Source: Sediminibacterium salmoneum NBRC 103935 (GTDB lineage: Bacteria; Bacteroidota; Bacteroidia; Chitinophagales; Chitinophagaceae). Taken from it: a stretch of DNA of 64,000 nt. Below are positions 8,147 through 16,921 of this stretch, piece by piece (positions within the stretch are counted from its first letter, which is position 1; each line of letters starts with the position of its first letter). Position numbers and translations under genes: made by a program. The stretch is from NCBI RefSeq assembly GCF_000511175.1, contig NZ_KI866530.1:2830670-2894669 (forward strand), read 5' to 3'. Under the pieces are notes generated by a model. The model was not told the DNA's origin, did no database searches, and saw only the letters and a program-made list of their open reading frames with translations.

Positions 8147-10576
8147 ATGTTCAGATTACTCTTTTTGGGTTTAGCCCTTTTTTCTACTCAGGTCTCCTTT
8201 GCACAGACGGTTCAGCAACTATTGGCAAAAAAAGTAACCCTGCCCAATGGCTGGGGCTTAACACCAGTAGGAAGGAGTTTGCCATTGGGAGACCTGCCTT
8301 TGAATATGGTAGTGAGCCAATCTCAACAGTTAATGGCAGTTACCAATAACGGACAAGGAACACAGAGCATTCAATTAATAGATCCTGTAACAGAGAAAAT
8401 TCTCGATTCAAAAATTATAGAAAGAAGCTGGTACGGATTGGCTTTCAGCAGTGATGAGAAAAAGTTATATGCTTCCGGCGGACATAATAACCGCATTGAC
8501 ATTTTTTCCATTGAAAATAAAAAGCTGAATCTGGTTGATTCTATTGTTCTCGGAAAAAAATGGCCCAACAAAATCAGTCCGGCCGGTATAGTCATTGATC
8601 ATACCAAGCAATGGATGTACATAGTAACCAGAGAAGACAATCAACTTTACATTGTTGATTTACAAACCAAAAAAATTCTGTTCAAGCAAGCACTGGAAGG
8701 GGAAGCTTATACCTGCGTTTTATCACCGGATAATCGTTTCCTTTATATCAGTTGCTGGGGATGCGATAAAGTGTATCAGTTCAATACATCAGAAAGAAAA
8801 ATCACTGCATCTGTATCTGTAGGAGATAATCCCAATGAAATTGTCCTGAATAAAAAAGGCACAGTTTTATACGTGGCCAATGCCAATGACAATTCCGTTT
8901 CTGTAATTAATACAAAGGAATTGAAAGTAGTGGAAGTATTAAACGTGGCTTTGTATCCTGATGCACCTAACGGGTCTACTACCAATGGGCTGGCTTTAAG
9001 TAAAGACGAAAAAACACTGTTTGTGGCCAATGCAGATAATAACTGTCTGGCTGTATATGATGTATCTGTACCTATATCCAGCAAGAGCAAGGGCTTTATA
9101 CCTGTTGGCTGGTATCCGACCAATGTGAAAGTTGTTGGCAATAAAATTTTTGTTACCAATGGAAAAGGATTTTCATCTAAAGCCAATGTGTATGGTCCCA
9201 ATCCTTTCGCTAACAAGCAAATTGTTTTGCATCACGAAGGGGATCCGAATAAACCGAAAGAAGTGGAGTATATAGGTGGATTGTTCATGGGTACCATGAG
9301 TATTTTAAATATACCAACCGCAAAACAAATGAGTGTGTATTCGCAGGTTGTTTATCAGAATACACCTTACAACAAAGTGAAAGAAAAACTGGCACAGGGA
9401 GAAGCAGGCAATCCCATTCCCAGAAAAGTAGGAGATAAAAGCCCTATCAAATATGTATTCTACGTAATTAAGGAAAACAGAACCTATGACCAGGTGTTGG
9501 GGGATATGAAGGAAGGCAACGGCGATCCAAGACTTACCCTCTTTGGTGAAAATATTACCCCTAACCAGCATGCTCTTGCCAGAAATTTTGTGTTACTCGA
9601 CAACTTTTACGTGGATGGAGAAGTAAGCATGGATGGGCATAATTGGACAATGGGTGCTTATGCCTCAGATTTTCTGGAGAAAAGCTGGGTAAGTAGTTAT
9701 GGAGGAAGAGGTGGCAGTTACGATGGGGAAGGGAACAGAAAAGTAGCCAATAACAAAGGAGGATTTTTCTGGGATCACGCCAAGCGTGCCGGTGTTAGTT
9801 TTAGAAGTTACGGTGAATTTGTAGATAATTACAAGGCGAATATTCCGGTGCTGGAGGGCAATTTCTGCAAATATTTTACGGGCTATAATAATTCGGTAAT
9901 GGATACCACGCGTTATGCTCAGTGGAAGAGAGATTTTGATTCTTTAATTGCCATTAACAAAGTTCCTCAGTTTAATTCTATCCGTTTTTCCAATGATCAT
10001 ACAGAAGGTTTAAAACTGGGCAGACCCACTCCTTATGCGCATGTGGCCGACAATGATTATGCAGTAGGGCTTTTTGTTGAATACCTGAGCAAGAGTTCTA
10101 TCTGGAAAGAGACTGCAATATTCATTGTGGAAGACGATGCACAGAATGGAGCAGACCATGTGGATGCACACAGAAGCATTGCATTTGTTGCAGGTGGTTT
10201 TGTAAAAAGAGGATATGTGGATCATACCATGTATAGTACTTCTTCTGCACTCAGGACGATGGAGTTAATTTTAGGCATGCCTCCAATGAGTCAGTATGAT
10301 GCAGCAGCTACACCTATGTGGCGCTGTTTTACTTCTACTCCCGATCTTACACCCTTTACATCTATACTGCCCAAAATAGATTTGAAAGAAAGAAATACCG
10401 CAAAAAACGAATGGCAACGTCGCTCTGAAGCATTCAGCCTGGCCAAGGAAGACGATGTGCCCGATCTTGAATTCAATAAAGTTTTATGGCATGGACTAAA
10501 AGGGGATGATATTCCATTCCCCGGACCCAAGCGAGCCGCATTTTATAAGCCTATACAAAAAGCAGACAAGGATTAG
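8147..10576 (+). CDS. Secreted bifunctional YncE-type beta-propeller / phosphoesterase (alkaline phosphatase superfamily)
   Basis: An 809-residue exported protein with a signal peptide ending VSFAQ near residue 20. Residues about 35-400 are a YVTN/YncE-like seven-bladed propeller with repeated units such as GDNPNEIVLNKKGTVLYVANANDNSVSVIN (cited in pieces: GDNPNEIV, LYVANAND). Residues about 430-790 form a phosphoesterase domain with VIKENRTYDQVLGD, DNFYVDGEVSMDGHNW, SNDHTEG and EDDAQNGADHVDAHR, the metal-binding motifs of the acid phosphatase/phospholipase C-like group. It probably hydrolyses a phosphoester in the periplasm or at the surface; the substrate is unknown. This fusion is recurrent in Bacteroidota and Acidobacteria. 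Confidence 0.88.
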   Translation: MFRLLFLGLALFSTQVSFAQTVQQLLAKKVTLPNGWGLTPVGRSLPLGDLPLNMVVSQSQQLMAVTNNGQGTQSIQLIDPVTEKILDSKIIERSWYGLAFSSDEKKLYASGGHNNRIDIFSIENKKLNLVDSIVLGKKWPNKISPAGIVIDHTKQWMYIVTREDNQLYIVDLQTKKILFKQALEGEAYTCVLSPDNRFLYISCWGCDKVYQFNTSERKITASVSVGDNPNEIVLNKKGTVLYVANANDNSVSVINTKELKVVEVLNVALYPDAPNGSTTNGLALSKDEKTLFVANADNNCLAVYDVSVPISSKSKGFIPVGWYPTNVKVVGNKIFVTNGKGFSSKANVYGPNPFANKQIVLHHEGDPNKPKEVEYIGGLFMGTMSILNIPTAKQMSVYSQVVYQNTPYNKVKEKLAQGEAGNPIPRKVGDKSPIKYVFYVIKENRTYDQVLGDMKEGNGDPRLTLFGENITPNQHALARNFVLLDNFYVDGEVSMDGHNWTMGAYASDFLEKSWVSSYGGRGGSYDGEGNRKVANNKGGFFWDHAKRAGVSFRSYGEFVDNYKANIPVLEGNFCKYFTGYNNSVMDTTRYAQWKRDFDSLIAINKVPQFNSIRFSNDHTEGLKLGRPTPYAHVADNDYAVGLFVEYLSKSSIWKETAIFIVEDDAQNGADHVDAHRSIAFVAGGFVKRGYVDHTMYSTSSALRTMELILGMPPMSQYDAAATPMWRCFTSTPDLTPFTSILPKIDLKERNTAKNEWQRRSEAFSLAKEDDVPDLEFNKVLWHGLKGDDIPFPGPKRAAFYKPIQKADKD

Positions 10577-10610
10577 TCAACAATTCAATGTCTCAGGCAT
10601 TATATATAGC

Positions 10611-11222
10611 ATGCGATATTATTCATTAGATGAAATTAAAAACTGGGAGCGGTTTTATCGTGCCAATTTTATCAATTGTCTTACGGGATTTAAACCGGTA
10701 AGTTTGGTAGGAACGGTAAGCAAAGAGGGAGTACCTAATTTATCTGTGGTTAGTAGTGTTGTACATCTTGGTGCTGATCCTGCTTTAATTGGCTATATCA
10801 ACCGACCGCTTGCAGCAGCACCGGATACCATTCAGAATATCAGTGATACCGGGCACTACACAGTGAATCATATTACAGAAGCATTTTTTACAAAAGCGCA
10901 TCAGTATAGTGCCAAATATGCGCCAGAGATAAATGAGTTTGAAACGGTTGGATTACATGCATCATATGAAGAAGGTATCATTGCTCCCTTTGTTCAGGAG
11001 TCTCCGGTAAAATATCATCTTAAGCTGGTTGAAATTGTACCGATTGCACATAACCAGACTTTTTTTGTAATTGGTGCATTGCAGGCTGTTTTCTTAAGTG
11101 AAACGCTTGTGGAAGCAGATGGATTTATTAATCTGGAGCAGGCCGGATCCATGTTATCATTGGGCCTGGATGGATATGCCCATGCAACTATGGTGCAACG
11201 TCTTCCTTATGCAAGGCCTTAG
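10611..11222 (+). CDS. Flavin reductase family protein (FMN-binding split barrel)
   Basis: A 203-residue protein of the flavin reductase-like split-barrel group. It shows NCLTGFKPVSLVGTVSKEGVPNLSVVSSV near residues 18-45, GYINRPLAAAPDTIQNI, and YTVNHI followed by a KAHQYSAKY segment. Such proteins bind FMN and reduce flavin or carry it for another reaction; the partner is not evident. I chose the ATG at 10611, which lies just after the preceding gene; longer in-frame extensions would run back into that gene's coding sequence. The last 35 bases overlap the convergent acetyltransferase gene. Confidence 0.88.
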   Translation: MRYYSLDEIKNWERFYRANFINCLTGFKPVSLVGTVSKEGVPNLSVVSSVVHLGADPALIGYINRPLAAAPDTIQNISDTGHYTVNHITEAFFTKAHQYSAKYAPEINEFETVGLHASYEEGIIAPFVQESPVKYHLKLVEIVPIAHNQTFFVIGALQAVFLSETLVEADGFINLEQAGSMLSLGLDGYAHATMVQRLPYARP

Positions 11223-11718
11223 CATATAATAGAAATTCATTTTTGTTCTGAGGGAGTTGGACTGTTTGTTGAAAACTTAACCCCTGTTTTTCGAGTACTC
11301 TAATGGCGGCAATATTCGATTGAGTGGTGATACCATAAATTGTTGGTAGCTGTAATTGCTTCTCAGCAAATTCCAATATTTTTTTACTTGCTTCAGTTAT
11401 GTATCCTTGCCTTTCATATTCAGGCATAACAGCAAATCCAAGGTCGGGATGATCGAGCCCCTCCCGCTTTACCAGTCCGCAGATGCCAATTGGGATGTTT
11501 TTGCTTTTTAAAAGAACTAAATACAATCCGAATCCATTGCTATGATAACTGGGAATGATTCTGGTTAGAATATAGTTGCTGGCTGCCGTTCTGTCTTTTA
11601 CGTTTCTGTCTCCAATAAATCCAATCCAGCCTGGTGTATTCATAAGCTGCAGCATGAAAGCTGCATCAATAATACTGATGGGTCTGATTAATAAACGATC
11701 TGATTCCAGTTTATCCAT
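11188..11718 (-). CDS. GNAT family N-acetyltransferase (RimJ/RimL-like)
   Basis: A 176-residue acetyltransferase of the Acetyltransf_3 type. It starts LESDRLLIRPISIIDAAF, has LVLLKSKNIPIGICGLVKRE, and the acetyl-CoA-binding strand-loop LGFAVMPEYERQGYITEA followed by VLEKQGLSFQ. The acceptor cannot be assigned; relatives acetylate ribosomal protein N-termini or small molecules. It begins 13 bases after the porZ stop and is probably the last gene of the leftward porZ transcript. Confidence 0.88.
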   Translation of the reverse strand: MDKLESDRLLIRPISIIDAAFMLQLMNTPGWIGFIGDRNVKDRTAASNYILTRIIPSYHSNGFGLYLVLLKSKNIPIGICGLVKREGLDHPDLGFAVMPEYERQGYITEASKKILEFAEKQLQLPTIYGITTQSNIAAIRVLEKQGLSFQQTVQLPQNKNEFLLYAKALHKEDVAP

Positions 11719-11731
11719 ATAATGGTTAAAA

Positions 11732-14031
11732 TTATCTGCCGCTTGTTATAATAATTTTAGTGGCTATATTTTCCCTTCCCTTATCGTCTCTTACCAATAC
11801 AAGATAAATACCCGATGCAATCTTTTTTCCGTTATAGTCAAGGCCATTCCAAACGGCTTGTCCACCCAGGCTTCTGGTTTGGTGAACCAGGCGGCCATTC
11901 AATTCAGTAATTTTTACGATTGCATTTTCAGTTAGTCCTCTAATGGCAATTTGTCCATTGTATTGAGGCGGTACGGGATTGGGAAAAACCAGTACATTTT
12001 CGAATTCTTGTGATGCAGTAGTTGCAGTTGACCGGTAGCTGCACAATCCATTGAAAGTGGCAAAATAAACTTCGCCTGTTTGCGGATCAATGCTAATTTT
12101 TTTACATCATTACTTAGTAAAGGACTGTTCGAAACGGTAAAATGATGAACAATATTTTTCCCATCCGGGCTAATTAGCCATGCGCCGTTTTGGGTGCCTA
12201 TCCATTTTCTGTTAGCCCCGTCAACAGCAATGCTTTGTACCTGTTGTCCTTTAAACAGAAAACCCGCAAATTGATCCTGTTGAATGATAGGCAATATGGC
12301 ATCACAGCTACTGAATGGATTGTCTGTACATTGTATAATACCAATTCCATCATCCGTGCCAATCCATATGGTATTATCCCTGTCTTTTGACAGACTCAAC
12401 ACATTGTTTGAGGGTAAATTTCCATTTCCGGCACCCTGTTTAAAAAGTTTCCAGCGATCATCTGCAGCTGATAGAATATTGTTTCCATACTGATATACGA
12501 GTAAGCCGTTTCCTTTCGGACTCTGTATCCATAGCTGCTTGTTTTCATCATCAGAAATAATCTGAGCCAATGCATTTTCCAAAAGCGTGACTGGAGGTGA
12601 GAAGCCTGCCCATTCGTTGTTTTTAGACAAAAGTTTTAAGGGCTTTGGGGCTCCGTAATTACTGATCCATAAATTTTGCTGATTATCCAGTACAAGGCCA
12701 CTTACGCGATAATTACCCGGATCCCCAACGGCTGCTTCAAGTGAACTATTCTGTTTAAAAATCTGTAACTGATTGTCTTTTTTTTGAATCAGGCCTCCTC
12801 CATAACTGCCTGCCCAAATTGTTTCATCTATTGGGTTACTGGTGATGGTAATGATGTCTAATACTGTGTCCAGCGCCGGCGTATTGATGGAGCCAGTGTT
12901 TTTCCATATCCCATCTGTAAACTCAATATAGCCCTCTCTTTTATAAAGATAATTCCACGCATTATTTACCGCCCCTGTTCCTTGCAGGAACCTGCCATTA
13001 GAAATATGAATATCTCCTGAAGGAATGCCATTGGGTCCATTGGGAATAAAACTTTCTGTGTTGCCGCCAGTGATGCCAAAGGAGGAGAGTCCGCCAAACT
13101 GATCAGCAACCCATGCTTTTCCATCCGAAAGAATAGCGCTCCCTGGAAATGAAATAACACCGGGTTCTGCAATGGATTTCTGAATATTGCCTTCTTTATT
13201 CAGGAATACTACTTTTGAATTGCCCGAAATAGTTCGCAGGCAAATGCTAATTTGATTTTCAGAAATAGTGGTGTTGAGAATATTCCATCCAGATTCCTGA
13301 AAAAGCAATTTCCACTGGTTGTTTTCCTGTATAAATACCCTGTCTCTTTGAGTAATGACAAGCTGATTATTTAAAAGGCCCACAAAACTCAGGTTGCCAG
13401 TATAGGGTGTAAACACTGTATTCCAGTTCCGGAAATTGGCCGGATTGGTATTGTTTCTGGCAATACTTTTTAAGCCTTCAGCGGTAGCTGCATAATAGCG
13501 TTGATTGTCTTGACAGAATGCATTAATATTTACCTGGTTGCCGTTATTGCCAATTATCCAGGTATCCCTGATTTCATATTTAATGGTGTTCACAACAATG
13601 ATTCCCAGACCAGTTGATAAAAAGGCATTACCGTCAGAACAGTAAATGGCATTGATTCTTTTGTCTCCTGCGATACTGCTTTTTTGTATGTCACTTAGGT
13701 TCTTAGTAAGATCATTCTTTAAAAAATCAAGGTTGCTGTTTTTATATGCAACAATCAATTGCTGATGGGTTTCGTCCCATCCTATTTGCTGAACACCAAT
13801 GTCAGAAAGTCTGTTTATTTTAGTATAACGGCTTATTTCCGAATCCGTATCAACGGAGAATAGAGCAGCTTCTGTTGCTGCATATATTTTATCTCCTTTT
13901 ACTACCTGAAATGTATTTTGGTAATTTAAGTGTTCTCTCCACTGACCAATAGGTACTGGTGCTTTTTGTGCTGTGATATTACCCACCAATAACAGCAATG
14001 CTATGATTATATTGGCAATTCTGCACATCAT
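11732..14031 (-). CDS. porZ: Type IX secretion system protein PorZ, interrupted by an apparent frameshift
   Basis: A signal peptide (to about residue 21, ending TAQ) is followed by two beta-propeller regions beginning PIGQWREHLNYQN, with repeats such as DNQQNLWISNYG, DNTIWIGTDDGIGI and RKWIGTQNGAWLI. This is the PorZ layout. PorZ belongs to the cell-surface attachment complex of the T9SS and helps deliver anionic LPS to cargo. The first frame breaks at a run of seven T (12097-12103; A on the coding strand). It would otherwise continue to 11932 as unrelated residues, while the true C-terminus (FNGLCSYRS onwards) lies in another frame ending at 11732. One extra A restores KKISIDPQTGEVYFATFNG and a 766-residue protein of normal PorZ length, ending in a type A sorting domain (FPNPVPPQYNG to KIIITSGR). 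Confidence 0.82.
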
Positions 14032-14039
14032 TGGAGAGC

Positions 14040-14699
14040 TTATTCGTGAATATTGGCAATGCCCTGTTTAATAGCAAATAGTACCAGTCCCACCCTTGTT
14101 TTGATTTCCAGTTTCTTAAAAAGATTGTCTCTGTAATTGTCAATGGTCCTTACACTTACACACATTTCATCGGCAATTTCTTTGTACGACTTATCTGCAC
14201 AAAGTAATTCCAGAAAATGAGCTTCCTGCTCTGTTATGTTAAGTAAAGACTGCATTTGCTTACCGTCTTCTTCCTCATTTGAAACATAGTTGATTAGCTT
14301 GTCTCTTACCAATTCGTTTACATAAAATTCATTTCTCTGGATAGATTCCATAGCCTCTTTAAATACATGAGGTTTACTGTCTTTAATAATATATCCCTTT
14401 ACGCCATTCCTAAGCATTCGGATAATTGCCATGTCGTTAGATAACATGCTTAGCACAAGTATTTTTATTGATGGGAGGGTTTTTCTAATCCAGGCAGCCG
14501 TTTCATATCCATCCATTTCAGGCATGGTGATATCTAATAAAACAATATCGGGCGGATTGTTCCGGTCTACTTTTTTTATAAACTCCAATCCATTTCCTGC
14601 TTCAAATATTACTTCAAAATCTCCTAATGAATTAATGATGCCAACCAATCCTGATCTAAGTAATTCATGATCATCTACTAATGCTACGGTTGTTTTCAT
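14040..14699 (-). CDS. NarL/LuxR-type response regulator
   Basis: A 219-residue response regulator. The receiver domain has acidic residues D9/D10, phosphoacceptor D56 in LLDITMPEMDG, and a conserved lysine in IIKDSKP. The C-terminal LuxR helix-turn-helix is at about residues 150-212 (ITEQEAHFLELLC, SYKEIADEMCVSVRTIDNYR). Its start overlaps the end of the kinase gene by four bases (ATGA), which marks it as the cognate regulator. porZ begins eight bases further on, so it may lie in the same transcript. Confidence 0.93.
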   Translation of the reverse strand: MKTTVALVDDHELLRSGLVGIINSLGDFEVIFEAGNGLEFIKKVDRNNPPDIVLLDITMPEMDGYETAAWIRKTLPSIKILVLSMLSNDMAIIRMLRNGVKGYIIKDSKPHVFKEAMESIQRNEFYVNELVRDKLINYVSNEEEDGKQMQSLLNITEQEAHFLELLCADKSYKEIADEMCVSVRTIDNYRDNLFKKLEIKTRVGLVLFAIKQGIANIHE

Positions 14700-15487
14700 G
14701 CTGCTTTGGCTTTAAGTAAAATATTTACGGTTGTACCCTCATTAATAATGCTATTGAAAGATACGGTTGCATTAATTAATTTTGCTCTGCTGATTATATT
14801 GTTAATGCCTACTCCTTCACTGGATTCTCTCACTTTATTAACATCAAACCCGATTCCATTGTCCTTTATTTCAATATTCAGTTGACTGTTCAGGTTCTTA
14901 AGGGTAATTTCAATGGTATCACAGGCTGCATGCTTCAAAGTGTTGTTGATAATTTCCTGAATCATCCTGAATAAGATGATGTCTACACTTTTATCAAGCA
15001 TATCTATGTTTACATCCTCATCAATATGTAATTTAGTTTTATACTTTCCTGTTTTTTCAATGTTATGGAATAAATGTTCCAGTGATTCAATAAATCCTAC
15101 CTGGTGAAAATTGGTATTAATAAGACTATGACTTATGCTTCTTAAGTCGTGCCACACTTTTTTAAGCAAATTGTAAATTTCATCCTTGTCTTTTTCATCA
15201 ATTTCCTTTTTTAGATTCGCAATTCTTAGCATGGATAAATAGATAATCTGTACCAGATTATCATGAATTTCTGATCCAATATAAGTAAGCGTCTGATTCT
15301 GAATTTCCAGCTGGGATCTGATAATGGTCTGCTCAAACTGATTTTTCATCTCCTCTTTTTCACGCTGATTTTGCCTTTGTTTTCTTAAAAATAAATACAG
15401 CAAAACCAGCAGGAAAACAGCCAATAAAACGAAGAATACAGAAGAGATAATTATTGTGACGAGAATGTCTTCTTGGTTTTCCGGCAT
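14696..15487 (-). CDS. NarL-system sensor histidine kinase (HisKA_3/HATPase)
   Basis: A 263-residue kinase with a single N-terminal membrane segment (about residues 9-34) and no periplasmic or PAS sensor domain. The dimerisation helix carries SEIHDNLVQ with phosphoacceptor H75, typical of the HisKA_3 group. The ATPase domain has IIQEIINNTLKHA-like N-box residues (EIINNTLKHA), DNGIGFDV and GVGINNI. With so little extracytoplasmic sequence it probably takes its signal through a partner. The upstream multi-TM gene, whose 3' end overlaps it by 37 bases, is the obvious candidate. Confidence 0.92.
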   Translation of the reverse strand: MPENQEDILVTIIISSVFFVLLAVFLLVLLYLFLRKQRQNQREKEEMKNQFEQTIIRSQLEIQNQTLTYIGSEIHDNLVQIIYLSMLRIANLKKEIDEKDKDEIYNLLKKVWHDLRSISHSLINTNFHQVGFIESLEHLFHNIEKTGKYKTKLHIDEDVNIDMLDKSVDIILFRMIQEIINNTLKHAACDTIEITLKNLNSQLNIEIKDNGIGFDVNKVRESSEGVGINNIISRAKLINATVSFNSIINEGTTVNILLKAKAA

Positions 15488-16110
15488 AAGATGAATGCGT
15501 ATATAAAGGATGAATATAAAACTACATTTAAACTCTGGTTAATCAAGCCGTAAATCTTTTTGCCTTCCTGTTGTAAATCGTAGCTTCTCAGGTATTCAAA
15601 AAGTGCATTGATAATAACAGAGCCCATGTAGAATAAAAGTAGTCCTGTACATACCCAGAAAAAGGGCTGTTTGGCCAAAGGATGGTCAAGGTGTTCTGGT
15701 AGTACCGATTCGTAAAAAAATAAACAACAGAAAAGTACTACAAAAAAAGACCCAAGTAAAAATGTGTAGGTATGAAAGTTATTGTAGCCCTGAACATACT
15801 GCAGATTCAGAAAAACCATAACAGCATAGAATGGCATAAAGCCAATTGTCAATTTCTTAAATACCGTTGTTTTCAGGTGCTTTGAAAAAAGAAATGCGTA
15901 AAATATGAATTCAAAAGTAGTGAATACATTAAATAGGGTGTAGTTGCGTATGCCTTGGGTAATTAACCAATAGCCAGTTAGTTCTACCGAAAGTGTTATA
16001 AACAAAAACGGTAAAAAGTATTTAAAGTGTGTTTTTCTTAAAGTTTTGTATAACAGTATACAAACTAAAAAACTGCTGGCTTGCACCAGCAGGTATACAT
16101 TAGTTAACAT
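15451..16110 (-). CDS. Multi-pass membrane protein of unknown function linked to a two-component system
   Basis: A 219-residue, very hydrophobic protein with about six or seven transmembrane helices (among them VYLLVQASSFLVCILLY, FLPFLFITLSVELTGYW and FWVCTGLLLFYMGSVII) and a short basic tail CRKTKKTF. I recognise no catalytic motif. The coding sequence overlaps the histidine kinase gene by 37 bases. This tight coupling and the minimal sensor part of the kinase suggest that it supplies the sensing module (inference). Confidence 0.78.
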   Translation of the reverse strand: MLTNVYLLVQASSFLVCILLYKTLRKTHFKYFLPFLFITLSVELTGYWLITQGIRNYTLFNVFTTFEFIFYAFLFSKHLKTTVFKKLTIGFMPFYAVMVFLNLQYVQGYNNFHTYTFLLGSFFVVLFCCLFFYESVLPEHLDHPLAKQPFFWVCTGLLLFYMGSVIINALFEYLRSYDLQQEGKKIYGLINQSLNVVLYSSFIYAFILCRKTKKTFSSQ

Positions 16111-16154
16111 CCTTTTGGATTAGTTTATAAGCTAACTTAAGAAAATAAGTTCAA

Positions 16155-16658
16155 TTAAGGCCAAATAGTTCCATGATTCAGGTAGTTGGATCCTTCTCCA
16201 GGAGTACCGTCTTCTGTATTCTGGCTTCTGATATTGCCATTCTTAGCCTTTTTGTTATTGCCCAGGAAGAAAACAGTAGTTCTTCCGATATAATTAGGGT
16301 TGGTTGTAGTTTTATCATCATACACGCCAAAATAAACCCTGAATTTATCAGACTTGTATTTATTTTTTAGCTGTTTGATAAATTTCTCCATTTCGTTAAC
16401 ATCAAACTCAACATATTCAGTCTTGGTTAATGCACCAAATTTGGATTTATAAGCATTCTGCATAGCTTCAGCGGCATTTTCTGTAATCAGACCATTGATT
16501 GAAATTCCTGCGGCTGCTGAACCCACCATATTCGTTTCATTGTCAGCGTTGTTTGATTGCATCAAATTGGATTCTGTTTCCGCTTTTTGACAAGCCGTAA
16601 AACTTAGCGATGCAATTACTCCCAGAGCCAGTAAGTGTTTTGAAATAAGGTTTTTCAT
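16155..16658 (-). CDS. Small putative lipoprotein upstream of a two-component system
   Basis: A 167-residue protein with a signal peptide and a lipobox-like LSFTAC around residue 23. This predicts a lipid-anchored periplasmic or surface protein. The mature part has KYKSDKFRVYFGVYD and an asparagine-rich tail NTEDGTPGEGSNYLNHGTIWP (shown in part); I recognise no domain. I chose the ATG at 16658 (MKNLISKH) over the in-frame ATG at 16682 because it gives a standard signal peptide. It is the first gene of the leftward cluster that continues through the multi-TM protein, kinase, regulator and porZ. Confidence 0.72.
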   Translation of the reverse strand: MKNLISKHLLALGVIASLSFTACQKAETESNLMQSNNADNETNMVGSAAAGISINGLITENAAEAMQNAYKSKFGALTKTEYVEFDVNEMEKFIKQLKNKYKSDKFRVYFGVYDDKTTTNPNYIGRTTVFFLGNNKKAKNGNIRSQNTEDGTPGEGSNYLNHGTIWP

Positions 16659-16682
16659 AATTAGCGATTTTATTGTTTGCAT

Positions 16683-16921
16683 GGATTGTGAATGTAAATT
16701 AGTCCATAATCAGACGCAAACAATCAAGCAAATTTGAATATAAATAAAAAAATAAGTATAATTAACTAAAAATCAATGTTATAAATTTACCACTACAAAA
16801 AATAGGGTGAAATCACGTTATGTATATATATATATGTACCACAGTATATTAATCCAAAGCAAATAACCTTTACAGCCTGAAAGGGCTTACCACAACATTC
16901 AGGTCCTTTTTTGCTGACTTT
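16683..16921. other. AT-rich intergenic region between divergent genes
   Basis: This stretch of 239 bases separates the divergent lipoprotein and hybrid signalling genes and must hold both promoters. It contains a short TA-dinucleotide run around 16820-16836. Near the right end, an imperfect stem CCTGAA (16876-16881) / TTCAGG (16898-16903) is followed by a run of six T. I find no RNA gene and no perfect TTTG-N19-21-TAnnTTTG promoter. Confidence 0.5.

Noticed and set aside
11932..12096. Continuation of the first porZ frame to a stop at 11932.
   Set aside because: The residues after the T7 run do not resemble PorZ. The other frame encodes the expected propeller end and sorting domain, so this tail is an artefact of the frameshift.
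16819..16838. TA-dinucleotide run as a phase-variable microsatellite.
   Set aside because: It is very short and imperfect, and sits in generally AT-rich DNA far from any start codon; ordinary composition explains it.
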